This document shows, piece by piece, positions 24,691 through 32,416 of a DNA stretch of 36,848 bases. Source of the DNA: an uncultured Mycoplasmatota bacterium (GTDB lineage: Bacteria > Bacillota_I > Bacilli_A > RF39 > UBA660). The stretch covers positions 1-36,848 of the forward strand of contig UQOS01000010.1 of the NCBI GenBank assembly GCA_900542735.1, in the 5' to 3' direction. The notes under the pieces were generated by a model. That model saw only the letters and a list, made by a program, of their open reading frames with translations, was not told the DNA's origin and ran no database searches. The position numbers and the translations under genes are program-made. Each line of letters begins with the position of its first letter. The first letter of the stretch is position 1.

Positions 24691-25239
24691 CTATTCACCT
24701 CTCAAGTTATATTCTCTACAATAACAGTTTCCTACCTTAAAATCAAGCAAATTCTTTTTTAAATTACTTTTCATTAGAATATGATGAAGACATCTAGTAA
24801 TAGCTCCATGAGATACTACTAAAATAATATCATCATCATGATAATTCTTTTTCAAGTCTTCTACAAAGCTATTACATCTTTTAAAAATATCTTGGATAGC
24901 TTCTACTTCTTTCCTATTAGAATTTAAATCATAATCCCAGTAAATATTAGGATCATATTCTTTTTTATCTTTTCCCTCAAAATTACCTAAATACCTTTCA
25001 ATTAATCTATCATCTTCCTTAATTTCTACCCTATCACCCACAATAATCATAGCAGTAGACCAAGCTCTAATTAAAGGAGAAGTAAAACAAGCTGTAAAAG
25101 GAACACTAGCTAATTTATTTTTTAAATTTGTAGCTTGTCTAATACCTGTTTCATTTAACTGTAAATTTTGACTTTGTCCTTGCATAATACCATTTTTATT
25201 AGCATCTGTTTCCCCGTGTCTTACTAAATATATTTTCAT
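24691..25239 (-). CDS. Histidine phosphatase family protein (phosphoglycerate mutase-like)
   Basis: 182 aa. Catalytic motif LVRHGETDANKNGIMQGQ at the N-terminus, second active-site part FTSPLIRAWSTA, and the second conserved His in VVSHGAITRC. The size fits small phosphatases such as PhoE/CobC-like enzymes, not a full phosphoglycerate mutase. The substrate is unknown. The start codon overlaps the rsmD stop (ATGA, 25239-25236), and SD AGGAAG lies at the end of rsmD. Confidence 0.85.
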   Translation of the reverse strand: MKIYLVRHGETDANKNGIMQGQSQNLQLNETGIRQATNLKNKLASVPFTACFTSPLIRAWSTAMIIVGDRVEIKEDDRLIERYLGNFEGKDKKEYDPNIYWDYDLNSNRKEVEAIQDIFKRCNSFVEDLKKNYHDDDIILVVSHGAITRCLHHILMKSNLKKNLLDFKVGNCYCREYNLRGE

Positions 25240-25784
25240 TGCTTCTTCCTATAAATACGAATATTTTTATAACCGTATTTCCTTTCTTTTATTAGTTCTA
25301 GATCTAAATAATTATCTTGAAAACAATCAAATTCATATTCGCAAACAACTAGACCATCTTCATTTAATAAGTTTTTTTGAATAACAGATTCTAAAATATT
25401 AGAAATACATTCTAGTTTATATGGTGGATCTAGAAAAATAATATCAAAAGAAATTTTGTTTTCATAAAAATAGTTAAGTGCTTTTAAATAATCCATATTA
25501 AGAATTTGATAATTACTATCAGGAATATCTTTTAAATTTCTTTTTAAAATAGAAACACACTCTAAATTATTATCAACAAAATATGTTTTTTGATTTCCAT
25601 TACTAATAGCTTCTATTCCTAAAGAACCACTTCCTGCAAATAAATCCAAACAAGTTGACTCTAATATATCATTTTGTATCATCGCAAACATACTTTCCTT
25701 TACCCTATCTTGTGTAGGTCTAGTACCTTGGATATCAAATCCTTCAATTATTTTTCCCTTATATTTCCCACTAATAATTCTCAT
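25236..25784 (-). CDS. rsmD: 16S rRNA (guanine966-N2)-methyltransferase RsmD
   Basis: 182 aa. N-terminus MRIISGKYKGKIIEG and GTRPTQDRVKESMFAMI are family signatures; SAM motif LDLFAGSGSLGIEA and catalytic motif FLDPPYK are both present. Methylates 16S rRNA during 30S assembly. In Bacillus (ylbH) it sits next to ylbF and ylbG, as here next to ylbF. It overlaps the upstream ylbF-like gene by 14 bases; SD AAGGAAATG lies inside that gene. Confidence 0.95.
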   Translation of the reverse strand: MRIISGKYKGKIIEGFDIQGTRPTQDRVKESMFAMIQNDILESTCLDLFAGSGSLGIEAISNGNQKTYFVDNNLECVSILKRNLKDIPDSNYQILNMDYLKALNYFYENKISFDIIFLDPPYKLECISNILESVIQKNLLNEDGLVVCEYEFDCFQDNYLDLELIKERKYGYKNIRIYRKKQ

Positions 25785-26085
25785 GATGACATTTCCTTTC
25801 GTTCGTTAATTTTTTTAATCTTTGATTCATTTCTAAAATTAAAAGATGAATTTCATTTTCCAAATGCTGATATTCCACATAATCTTGATTTAGAAACAGT
25901 TCTTTTTTTAACTCTTTATATTCATCACTATAAATATCTAAATGCTGTAGTCTAGATACTTTATCTAATAATTCTTGATCTAGAAATAATTTTTTCTTTA
26001 ATTTCTTTAGTTTAATTACTCTTTCATCATTATCTAATAATTTAAGTAATTCTTCCATTTTTTCTTCTTTTTCCATTTTCATCAC
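25771..26085 (-). CDS. ylbF: YlbF/YmcA-family protein
   Basis: Up to 104 aa, all helical: DQELLDKVSRLQHLD and KELFLNQDYVEYQHLENEIHLLILEMNQRL resemble the YlbF/YmcA (Com_YlbF) fold. In Bacillus, YlbF, YmcA and YaaT form the Y-complex that works with RNase Y in mRNA maturation and influences sporulation, competence and biofilm formation. Whether the partners exist here is not visible. The start is unclear: GTG 26085, ATG 26082, ATG 26076 and ATG 26058 (MEELLKLLD) are in frame, and the predicted transcription start falls near 26085, so either the message is leaderless or ATG 26058 is used. Context next to ylbD, ylbE and rsmD supports the call. Confidence 0.7.
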   Translation of the reverse strand: MMKMEKEEKMEELLKLLDNDERVIKLKKLKKKLFLDQELLDKVSRLQHLDIYSDEYKELKKELFLNQDYVEYQHLENEIHLLILEMNQRLKKLTNERKCHHENY

Positions 26086-26091
26086 ATATTT

Positions 26092-26120
26092 ATTATAGAA
26101 AAAATAACCGATATTGTCTA
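26092..26120 (-). promoter_or_regulatory. Predicted promoter for ylbF-rsmD, embedded in the ylbE terminator
   Basis: Minus strand TAGACA (26120-26115), 17-bp spacer, TATAAT (26097-26092). Five of six -35 and all -10 bases match. The -35 box and most of the spacer are part of the terminator stem at 26098-26131. Confidence 0.65.
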
Positions 26121-26131
26121 TCAGTTATTTT
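26098..26131 (-). terminator. Terminator overlapping the ylbE stop codon
   Basis: Minus strand AAAATAACTGATA-GACAA-TATCGGTTATTTT, 13 pairs with one T-G, followed by two further T bases and C. The left arm includes the ylbE TAA (26127-26125). Ends the ylbD-ylbE message. Confidence 0.7.
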
Positions 26132-26346
26132 AGGATATCTATAAAAGTACGAACCATATCTATTTTTTGACTTAAATTATCAATTTTATCTGTTAAATTC
26201 AATTTATAAGCATTCTTCATTTCTATTTCCATCTGTTTAATACTATTAGGATCCCTATTTAATGCTTTATACCAACTAGAATTATCTCTCAAATAGCGAT
26301 ATAAATAAGGATTATTTCGAATTTTAATTTGCGTTTCTACTAACAT
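26125..26346 (-). CDS. ylbE: YlbE-like small protein
   Basis: 73 aa, no membrane segment. 'IRNNPYLYRYLRDNSSWYKALNRDPNSIKQMEIEM' matches the YlbE pattern (hydrophobic-Tyr-hydrophobic-Arg, W-Y, then L-x-R-D/N-P). Function is unknown; in Bacillus ylbE lies next to ylbD and ylbF in the same order as here. The ATG (26346) overlaps the ylbD stop (TAATG), so translation is coupled. Confidence 0.75.
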   Translation of the reverse strand: MLVETQIKIRNNPYLYRYLRDNSSWYKALNRDPNSIKQMEIEMKNAYKLNLTDKIDNLSQKIDMVRTFIDILK

Positions 26347-26720
26347 TAATCTTCTAAATGCTTATAAAGGGGTCTAGCTTGATAGTTGTTAGTAGGTTTA
26401 CTACTACCAAAATCCTGTACCAAAGCTATGGCTTTTTGTAAACCCTCTGCACCCTTTTTAACAGAATCTAAGTCAATCTTTTTTACCATGTTAAATAAAT
26501 CTTTTAATGAAGTATCTCCAACTGTAGAAGTTGTCTTCTTTGTTGTTTCTTTTACACTATTTGTATCTCCTACTTCTTGATACTTTAACCAAATGGAATT
26601 ATTCTCACCATAAATATCATACATTTCGTAGAATTTTTGCCAACTCATACTTCCATTACTAACATAATGTATTAATTCTGGGTGACTTCTAACAAACCTC
26701 TTAAAATCTTCTTTTGCCAT
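26346..26720 (-). CDS. ylbD: YlbD-like putative coat protein
   Basis: 124 aa. N-terminus KEDFKRFVRSHPELIHYV and SWQKFYEMYDIYGENNSIWLKY match the YlbD family (annotated in Bacillus as a putative spore coat protein). A low-complexity Ser/Thr/Lys segment follows, then a helix 'LKDLFNMVKKIDLDSVKKGAEGLQKAIALVQDFG'. It is the first gene of the ylbD-ylbE message; SD AGGTG lies upstream of ATG 26720. The promoter is not clear; an AT-rich region with TATATA is present. With YlbJ and a SpoIIID-like protein it is one of several sporulation-linked genes in the window. Confidence 0.75.
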   Translation of the reverse strand: MAKEDFKRFVRSHPELIHYVSNGSMSWQKFYEMYDIYGENNSIWLKYQEVGDTNSVKETTKKTTSTVGDTSLKDLFNMVKKIDLDSVKKGAEGLQKAIALVQDFGSSKPTNNYQARPLYKHLED

Positions 26721-26987
26721 CTTTTCACCTACCTAATTCTACTTTATATATATGATATAATTAGGCATTTGTTTCTAAAATTTAATCGAATAGAAAAATT
26801 TTTTCAATAATTAAATATTTTTCCCTTTTGCACAACCATACACTGATTTTAGAAAATTTATTAAAAATAAGTCGTATATCATCTTAATGAAATTACTTAT
26901 TATATTCTATTTATGAATTAATATATTTTTTAATATTATAAGTTTTTTTCTTTTCTAATACATATTTATAAATATCTTTACTACTTA

Positions 26988-27389
26988 CTAATTGTTTGTC
27001 GAACAAAATATTTCTTTTTTGCCTTTTTCAACCATTTCTAGCAAATATTCTATTTCATCATAACACTCTATAGCAACTAGATTTCTATATAGATCTAGTG
27101 AGTTTAAAATTCTTATTTTACCTGGAATCCCATTTTGCAAATTATATTCATTATTTAATATACTTTCTAAAAAACAAAAGAATTAAATCTTATATATTGA
27201 CAAAATGCTTAAGATAAAGCTTCTTCATTCTAAACATAACAAAATTTTTTATTTTTAGGATGTATAAACAAATTTCATTTTCGTCTTGTTCATATATTTT
27301 TAATTTTTTAAACTTGGTATAATAATATTTTAAGTTTATATCATGAAACATTTATTTTCTATTGAATCAATATAATTACCCATAAACAT
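26988..27389 (-). pseudogene. Broken gene of unknown family (two frameshifts)
   Basis: Three consecutive open segments on the minus strand in different frames: MFMGNYIDSIENKCF from the ATG at 27389; then, after a frame change near 27340, INLKYYYTKFKKLKIYEQD and on to HFVNI; then, after a second change near 27185, LESILNNEYNLQNGIPGK and on to KKEIFCSTNN with the stop at 26988. Each has protein-like residue use and no random stops, and together they make about 130 residues. This looks like a decayed gene of no recognised family. The rest of the gene-free stretch 26721-27489 (about 770 bp) is AT-rich with no RNA gene or repeat that I can see. Confidence 0.4.
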
Positions 27390-27489
27390 CTCAATATTAT
27401 ACATTTATAGCTTATATAAAAAATTAATAGTTTTAACAATTTATTTTACACTTATTTGAATTTTAAATAACTTTGATACTTTTTACTGG

Positions 27490-28617
27490 CTATTTTTTTA
27501 GTAATCTTTTTATAACCAAAAAGTCTTCAGGGTACTCTTTTAAACAATTATTATCAATAATAAATGGCGGTATAAACTGAATATTCCATCCATTATTTAT
27601 GTATTCTTCTAACTCATTTTCGTAATTTATACAACTGGTTGTAATCGTTTTTTCCTGCATTGATTCAATTTTATGAAATCCACAACATCTAACCAATACA
27701 TCACCAATATCATTTTTTGTCCATTTTATTATTTTTTTTACCTCATCTTTTGGATTTTCTGTATATAAACATAACTCTTCAAAAAATCTATAAAAACAAG
27801 CTTGGGCATTTATTATACCTAAAATTAAATCAATTGTGTGTTTTTCTCTAGTAACTGGTATTCCATTAATAGATTCTAAATATGCCGGTTGACTTATATA
27901 ATTTAAAAAAACTTTAAATTGGCCAGCAGTTATATAACCATTTTCCTTTATTTTTTTTGACATATTAAAATATCCATTTGAAATTTTATAATTTTCTAAT
28001 ACTTTTTCATTATTATTTATAGAATGTTTAATTTCATTATAACTAAAAGTTAAATCTCTACTTTTATGACGATCACTTCCAGCATTGTATAAATACCCAT
28101 TAGGTGTTATATACCATGCATCCGGTTGATATATATTATCAATCTTATTTGTATTATAATGAATTGTATTATATTTTTCTAATTCATCTATTGCCTCTAT
28201 AACCATTTGATTAAATGAAATATAGTATTCTTTATTATTAGGGAATAAATCTATATAGATAAATGATAATCTTTTAATTAAGTATAAATAACTTTCTATT
28301 GCCTTTGAAGAGAAATTGATTTTTTTATATTCATCTATTATCCAATATATTTCTTCTCTGATACTTTCAAATTCATCAAAAATAGAACAGGCATTTTCGT
28401 AATCAATATATTGATTTTTTTTAAACCATTCATTAATATTAAAATTCTTATAAATATTAATTAAATTTTCACTATTTCTAAATAAATTTGCATACTTTTC
28501 TATAAATAGAGGTGGTATTTTATAATCAAATAAGTATTTTTTTCCTTTATCATCAATATCAACTAATGGCAAATAATAATTCAACCTATTTTCCAATTCT
28601 TTATAATACTTAACCAT
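27490..28617 (-). CDS. Conserved hypothetical protein in accessory island
   Basis: 375 aa, more AT-rich and richer in Asn/Ile/Lys/Tyr than its neighbours. No signal peptide or clear membrane helix. Distinctive stretches: PDAWYITPNGYLYNAGSDRHKSRDL in the middle, EKHTIDLILGIINAQACFYRFFEEL, GDVLVRCCGFHKIES and EKTITTSCINYENELEEYINNGW near the end. I recall similar sequences in uncharacterised proteins of clostridia, so it is probably a real family, but I know no function. It has a weak SD (GAGTG) and no clear promoter. It sits alone between decayed fragments and a truncated group II intron, so it may have arrived with mobile DNA. Confidence 0.6.
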   Translation of the reverse strand: MVKYYKELENRLNYYLPLVDIDDKGKKYLFDYKIPPLFIEKYANLFRNSENLINIYKNFNINEWFKKNQYIDYENACSIFDEFESIREEIYWIIDEYKKINFSSKAIESYLYLIKRLSFIYIDLFPNNKEYYISFNQMVIEAIDELEKYNTIHYNTNKIDNIYQPDAWYITPNGYLYNAGSDRHKSRDLTFSYNEIKHSINNNEKVLENYKISNGYFNMSKKIKENGYITAGQFKVFLNYISQPAYLESINGIPVTREKHTIDLILGIINAQACFYRFFEELCLYTENPKDEVKKIIKWTKNDIGDVLVRCCGFHKIESMQEKTITTSCINYENELEEYINNGWNIQFIPPFIIDNNCLKEYPEDFLVIKRLLKK

Positions 28618-28796
28618 ATAATCACACTCTTATCGTTAAATTCATTTTTCTTAAAAAAAGGGGGGTATTACATAATAATTTATTATTTTTAAGGAGTCAC
28701 AAATTTATTAAATAATACTAAATTTCTAATGACTTATTCTAACACTTATTTCATAACAAAGCAAGATATTATAAATGTGTTAATTTAAAGCAAAAG

Positions 28797-28824
28797 ACTC
28801 TTCTTAATATAAATCAAGAAGAGT
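28797..28824. terminator. Terminator-like hairpin in accessory island
   Basis: ACTCTTCTT-N10-AAGAAGAGT, a perfect 9-pair stem with a short T-run on either strand. No intact gene ends here, so it may be left from a lost gene. Confidence 0.4.
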
Positions 28825-28893
28825 TTAACGATAAATCAATTTTAGAATATACTTATTAAAATACACAATATTATTCAATCTGAAATAACTTTT

Positions 28894-29003
28894 TTATTTT
28901 ACTAAATTATCTATCCGTTCTTTAATATCAGAGTCTGATACACTTGACAAGAATACCTCTTAGTTTAGATTTAAACTTTTCAACTTATTTAATATGCAGT
29001 TTA
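28894..29003 (-). pseudogene. Possible C-terminal fragment of a lost gene
   Basis: Minus-strand frame reading ELNCILNKLKSLNLN, one in-frame TAA, then EVFLSSVSDSDIKERIDNLVK and a stop at 28894. The charged helical ending looks like a protein C-terminus. There is no start codon or SD. It could also be chance; the family is unknown. The remainder of 28618-28893 is AT-rich and shows nothing else besides the hairpin at 28797. Confidence 0.25.
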
Positions 29004-29014
29004 GTTCTCATATA

Positions 29015-29163
29015 TTTTGGTTGGTTTTCTTAGTATGGTTCTCCTTAACTGTTTGCAAGACCTTACGTGGTAAGACATATATCTTTCCTCAGCACACTCC
29101 ATTGATACCTATAATACGTGCATTGGACTTTCACCAACTAGATATACGCCATGTACGACACAC
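29015..29163 (-). mobile_element. Truncated group II intron (IIC-like) remnant
   Basis: On the minus strand the element starts GTGTG (29163-29159), the group II 5' consensus. It then has CATGG (29153-29149), GGTGAAAGTCC (about 29134-29124), TAGGTATCAATGGA (about 29112-29099) and, further on, TCTTACC...AGGTCTTGCAAACAG (about 29070-29047). These blocks occur in the same order in the Oceanobacillus iheyensis group IIC intron as I remember it (GUGUG, CAUGG, GGUGAGAGUCC, UAGGUAUCAAUGGA, UCUUACC...AGGUCUGGAAACAG). Spacing is shorter here, indicating internal loss from domain I, and domains V/VI and a reverse transcriptase gene are absent. It begins directly behind the U-tract of the parC terminator, where IIC introns typically insert. 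A 67-codon plus-strand frame across it is an artefact. Confidence 0.7.
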
Positions 29164-29165
29164 AG

Positions 29166-29190
29166 AAAAAAACATTCAAAAACTTGAATG
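29166..29190 (-). terminator. Terminator of the parE-parC operon
   Basis: Minus strand CATTCAA-GTTT-TTGAATG (7 pairs) followed by TTTTTTTC, three bases past the parC stop at 29194. The intron remnant starts immediately after. Confidence 0.85.
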
Positions 29191-29193
29191 CTT

Positions 29194-31890
29194 TTAAAAA
29201 TCTCCTAAAAAGTCGTCGATTGTCATTAAACGATCATCAATTTCTTGTAAAGATACTTTAGAAGTTTCCTTTTTAGGTTTTTCTTTCTTTTCTTCTTTTG
29301 CTACTTCTTCTTTTGTATCCATTAATATTTTTTCTGTAATATCACTAGCATCACTAATTTCTTGAATACTACTTTCTATATTAGTAGAATCACTTATAGA
29401 AATGGAAGAATCATTACTATCTATATTAGTATCATCATTTCCATTCGTACTATTACTTTCTAAATTATCTTTTGTTAATAACTCAGCAACTTTATAGCTA
29501 TCATAAATCGCATGTTTTGAAATAGTAGAACCTGTTGAATAACGATCCATAATTGGGAATTCACTTGCTTTTAATAAATTAATATCAGGTGTTTTAATAC
29601 CAATATGTTCTTTAGAAGTAGTAATAAATACTTTTACCGTATGGTATGGATTAGTTTTTACTTCTCTTAATAATAATAATCCTCTATGAGCACGAGCTGA
29701 CTTTTCAAATTCTTGAATTTTAACTCGTTTACCTGTTCCTTTATCCGTAACTAATAAGAATAATTCTTGATTATCAGGATTAAAATTGAAACTAGATACC
29801 ACAACATCATCTTTTAATTTAATTGCTTTTACTCCACTTGCCTTAATACCAACTACCGGAATTTCACTCTTATCAAACCATAAACCATAATTACCACTAG
29901 TAGCAACAAAGATATCATCATAATAGTTAACATAGGCATCTATTACTTTATCATCATCTTTTAATTTCATACATTGAATAGGTTTAGAATATCTACTAAC
30001 TTGGAAATCTTTCATAAGACTACGTTTAATCATACCATTCTTAGTAGCTATCGTAATATCTTTATTGGTATTAAAATCTGTAACTGGTATTACACTAATA
30101 ACTTCCTCATTTTCTTCTAACTTGATCAAATTACTAATATGTTTTCCCATTTCTTTCCATTTCATATCGTAAATAGTATGAACAGGTACATATAAGTAAT
30201 TACCTAAATTGGTAAATAGTAATAAAGTATCTAAAGTATTAAGTTCATATAATCCTAAAATATAATCATTATCTTTTAAAGTAGCTTCTTCTTGAGAAGC
30301 TTGATAACTTCTCCATGAAGTACGCTTAATATAACCATCTTTGGTAACCATTACTAAGACATCTTCTTTAGGTATCATTACAGTAGTATCAATTTTAATT
30401 TCTGTAATTTCATCTTTAATTTCTGTTTTTCTATTAACTGCATATTCTTTTTTAACTCTACGTAATTCTTCTTTCATCACTATCTTTAATTTATCTTCAC
30501 TAGCTAAAATTTCTTCTAATCCCGTTACAGTTACTGTTAAACTAGCAAGTTCTTTTTCAAGTTCAGTAACATCAGTATTGGTAAGTTTATATAACTGTAA
30601 CATAACGATAGCTTCAGCTTGTTCTTTCGTAAAATCAAACTCTTTTACTAAATTTTCTTTAGCATCAACCTTATTTTTACTAGCACGAATTACGCGTATT
30701 ACTTCATCTAAAATCGATAAGCATTTGATAAGTCCTTCTACAATATGAAGTCTAGCTTTTGCCATAGATAAATCGTAGTTCGTTCTTTTAATAATGACTT
30801 CTTTTTTAAATTCAATATAAGAATCAAGAATTGCTAAAAGTCCAAGTTGTCTAGGTCTACGATGATCAATTACGATCATATTAAAGTTATAAGATACCTG
30901 TAAATCTGTGTTCTTTAATAAATAATTTAAAATTAACTCACGATTAGCATCTTTCTTGATATCAACTGCTATTCTTAATCCATCTTTATCAGATTCATCT
31001 CTTACTTCTAAGATACCATCAATTTTCTTATCAATTCTAATTTCATCAATTTTACGAACTAGTAATGCTTTATTTACTTCAAATGGAATCTCACTAATTG
31101 CAAGAATAGCTTTTCCTTTTTCTTCTTCAAAACTAGTCTTAGCTTTTATGATAATTTTTCCTCTACCTGTTTCATAGGCACTACGAATACCACTAATTCC
31201 TTCAACAATTCCACCCGTTGGAAAATCAGGCCCCTTAACAATTTCCATAATGGTATCTAAATAACAGTTAGGTGAATCAATTCTTTTAATAGTAGCATCT
31301 ATAATTTCTCCTAAGTTATGAGGAGGAATATTAGTAGCATACCCTGCACTAATACCGGTTGCACCATTTACTATCAAATTAGGAAATCTTGCTGGAAGAA
31401 CAGTTGGCTCTATTTCAGAATCATCAAAGTTAGGTGCCCAAACAATAGTTTCTTTATCAATATCTTCTAATAATTCATTACTAATTTTGGAAAGTCTTGC
31501 TTCGGTATAACGCATAGCAGCAGGACTATCTCCGTCCATAGAACCATTATTACCATGCATATCGATATAAGGGGTAGACTGTTTCCACCACTGACTCATA
31601 CGAACCATAGCGTCATATATAGAACTATCTCCATGTGGATGATATTTACCCATAATATCTCCAACAGAACGAGCTGATTTTACATAAGGTTTATCGTAAG
31701 TATGATGTCCCCTATACATACCATATAAAATTCTTCTTTGTACCGGTTTTAATCCATCTCTTACATCAGGAATCGCTCTATCTTGAATAATATACTTAGA
31801 ATATCTACCAAAACGATCTCCCATAATTTCTTCTAAGGTATATTCATAAATTTTCTCTATTACTTCTTGTGTCTCTGTTTTCTTTGCCAT
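29194..31890 (-). CDS. parC: DNA topoisomerase IV subunit A (ParC)
   Basis: 898 aa. The breakage-reunion domain has DRAIPDVRDGLKPVQRRIL, YHPHGDSSIYDAMVRM and the active-site Tyr in AAMRYTEARLS. NNGSMDGDSPAAMRYTE is closer to ParC than to GyrA, and the QRRGGKG GyrA box is absent (ARAHRGLLLLRE stands in the beta-pinwheel instead). The C-terminal tail after the pinwheel is Ser/Asn/Asp-rich then Lys/Glu-rich and ends in LMTIDDFLGDF. With ParE it decatenates replicated chromosomes. SD AGGAAGTG precedes ATG 31890. Last gene of the parE operon. Confidence 0.93.
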   Translation of the reverse strand: MAKKTETQEVIEKIYEYTLEEIMGDRFGRYSKYIIQDRAIPDVRDGLKPVQRRILYGMYRGHHTYDKPYVKSARSVGDIMGKYHPHGDSSIYDAMVRMSQWWKQSTPYIDMHGNNGSMDGDSPAAMRYTEARLSKISNELLEDIDKETIVWAPNFDDSEIEPTVLPARFPNLIVNGATGISAGYATNIPPHNLGEIIDATIKRIDSPNCYLDTIMEIVKGPDFPTGGIVEGISGIRSAYETGRGKIIIKAKTSFEEEKGKAILAISEIPFEVNKALLVRKIDEIRIDKKIDGILEVRDESDKDGLRIAVDIKKDANRELILNYLLKNTDLQVSYNFNMIVIDHRRPRQLGLLAILDSYIEFKKEVIIKRTNYDLSMAKARLHIVEGLIKCLSILDEVIRVIRASKNKVDAKENLVKEFDFTKEQAEAIVMLQLYKLTNTDVTELEKELASLTVTVTGLEEILASEDKLKIVMKEELRRVKKEYAVNRKTEIKDEITEIKIDTTVMIPKEDVLVMVTKDGYIKRTSWRSYQASQEEATLKDNDYILGLYELNTLDTLLLFTNLGNYLYVPVHTIYDMKWKEMGKHISNLIKLEENEEVISVIPVTDFNTNKDITIATKNGMIKRSLMKDFQVSRYSKPIQCMKLKDDDKVIDAYVNYYDDIFVATSGNYGLWFDKSEIPVVGIKASGVKAIKLKDDVVVSSFNFNPDNQELFLLVTDKGTGKRVKIQEFEKSARAHRGLLLLREVKTNPYHTVKVFITTSKEHIGIKTPDINLLKASEFPIMDRYSTGSTISKHAIYDSYKVAELLTKDNLESNSTNGNDDTNIDSNDSSISISDSTNIESSIQEISDASDITEKILMDTKEEVAKEEKKEKPKKETSKVSLQEIDDRLMTIDDFLGDF

Positions 31891-31901
31891 AAAATCACTT
31901 C

Positions 31902-32399
31902 CTAAATGGTTATTTTTTGTATATAAAAATGGTCGATATTATCTAGTATTTTTTTATTAGTATTATTATCTAATAAAATTAGTTTTTGTCGCATCTTACT
32001 AAACATACATAAACTCTTATAATCATAAAAAGTTTCTATTAATTTATCGATAATTAAATCGGTATAATGAATGTTAACTTTTTCCAAATAGATTTTATCA
32101 GTAATCATATTTTGAATGAAATCATCAAGAGAAACGATATTACGAATCTCTTTTAAATGACGATAACGGTTATCGGTTAAAAATAATATCTCATCAAAAC
32201 AATCCTCTTTTGTATAGTTTTTGTGCAAGTTATCTATTTGTCTATTAGAAACAGTAGTTATTTGTTCTAATACTATATTTTTATTTTTACTAAGCACTGC
32301 TTGATACAAAGTATCTATTTTAATTTTCTTTTTATTTAATAAATAATATAGCACTAGACTATTATCATTTATGGTTTCTAATACTGTTTTTCTAGCCAT
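31902..32399 (-). CDS. Protein of unknown function between parE and parC
   Basis: 165 aa, helical, rich in Lys/Ile/Asn/Tyr, no signal peptide or membrane helix. Visible stretches: VLETINDNSLVLYYLLNKKK at the start and IDKLIETFYDYKSLCMFSKMRQ near the end. No family recognised. It lies 17 bases after parE and 11 before parC on the same strand, so it is co-expressed with topoisomerase IV; in most Firmicutes parE and parC are adjacent. SD AGAAGG lies ahead of ATG 32399. Confidence 0.55.
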   Translation of the reverse strand: MARKTVLETINDNSLVLYYLLNKKKIKIDTLYQAVLSKNKNIVLEQITTVSNRQIDNLHKNYTKEDCFDEILFLTDNRYRHLKEIRNIVSLDDFIQNMITDKIYLEKVNIHYTDLIIDKLIETFYDYKSLCMFSKMRQKLILLDNNTNKKILDNIDHFYIQKITI

Positions 32400-32416
32400 A
32401 AGAGGCCTTCTTTCTA

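Noticed and set aside
26725..26765. CCTAATT/AATTAGG inverted repeat upstream of ylbD as an operator
   Set aside because: Seven-base arms in very AT-rich DNA with no second occurrence; it could easily be chance.
28994..29197. 67-codon plus-strand open frame ending near the parC stop
   Set aside because: It lies antisense to the group II intron remnant and runs into the terminator; it has no SD and its protein looks like translated structured RNA.
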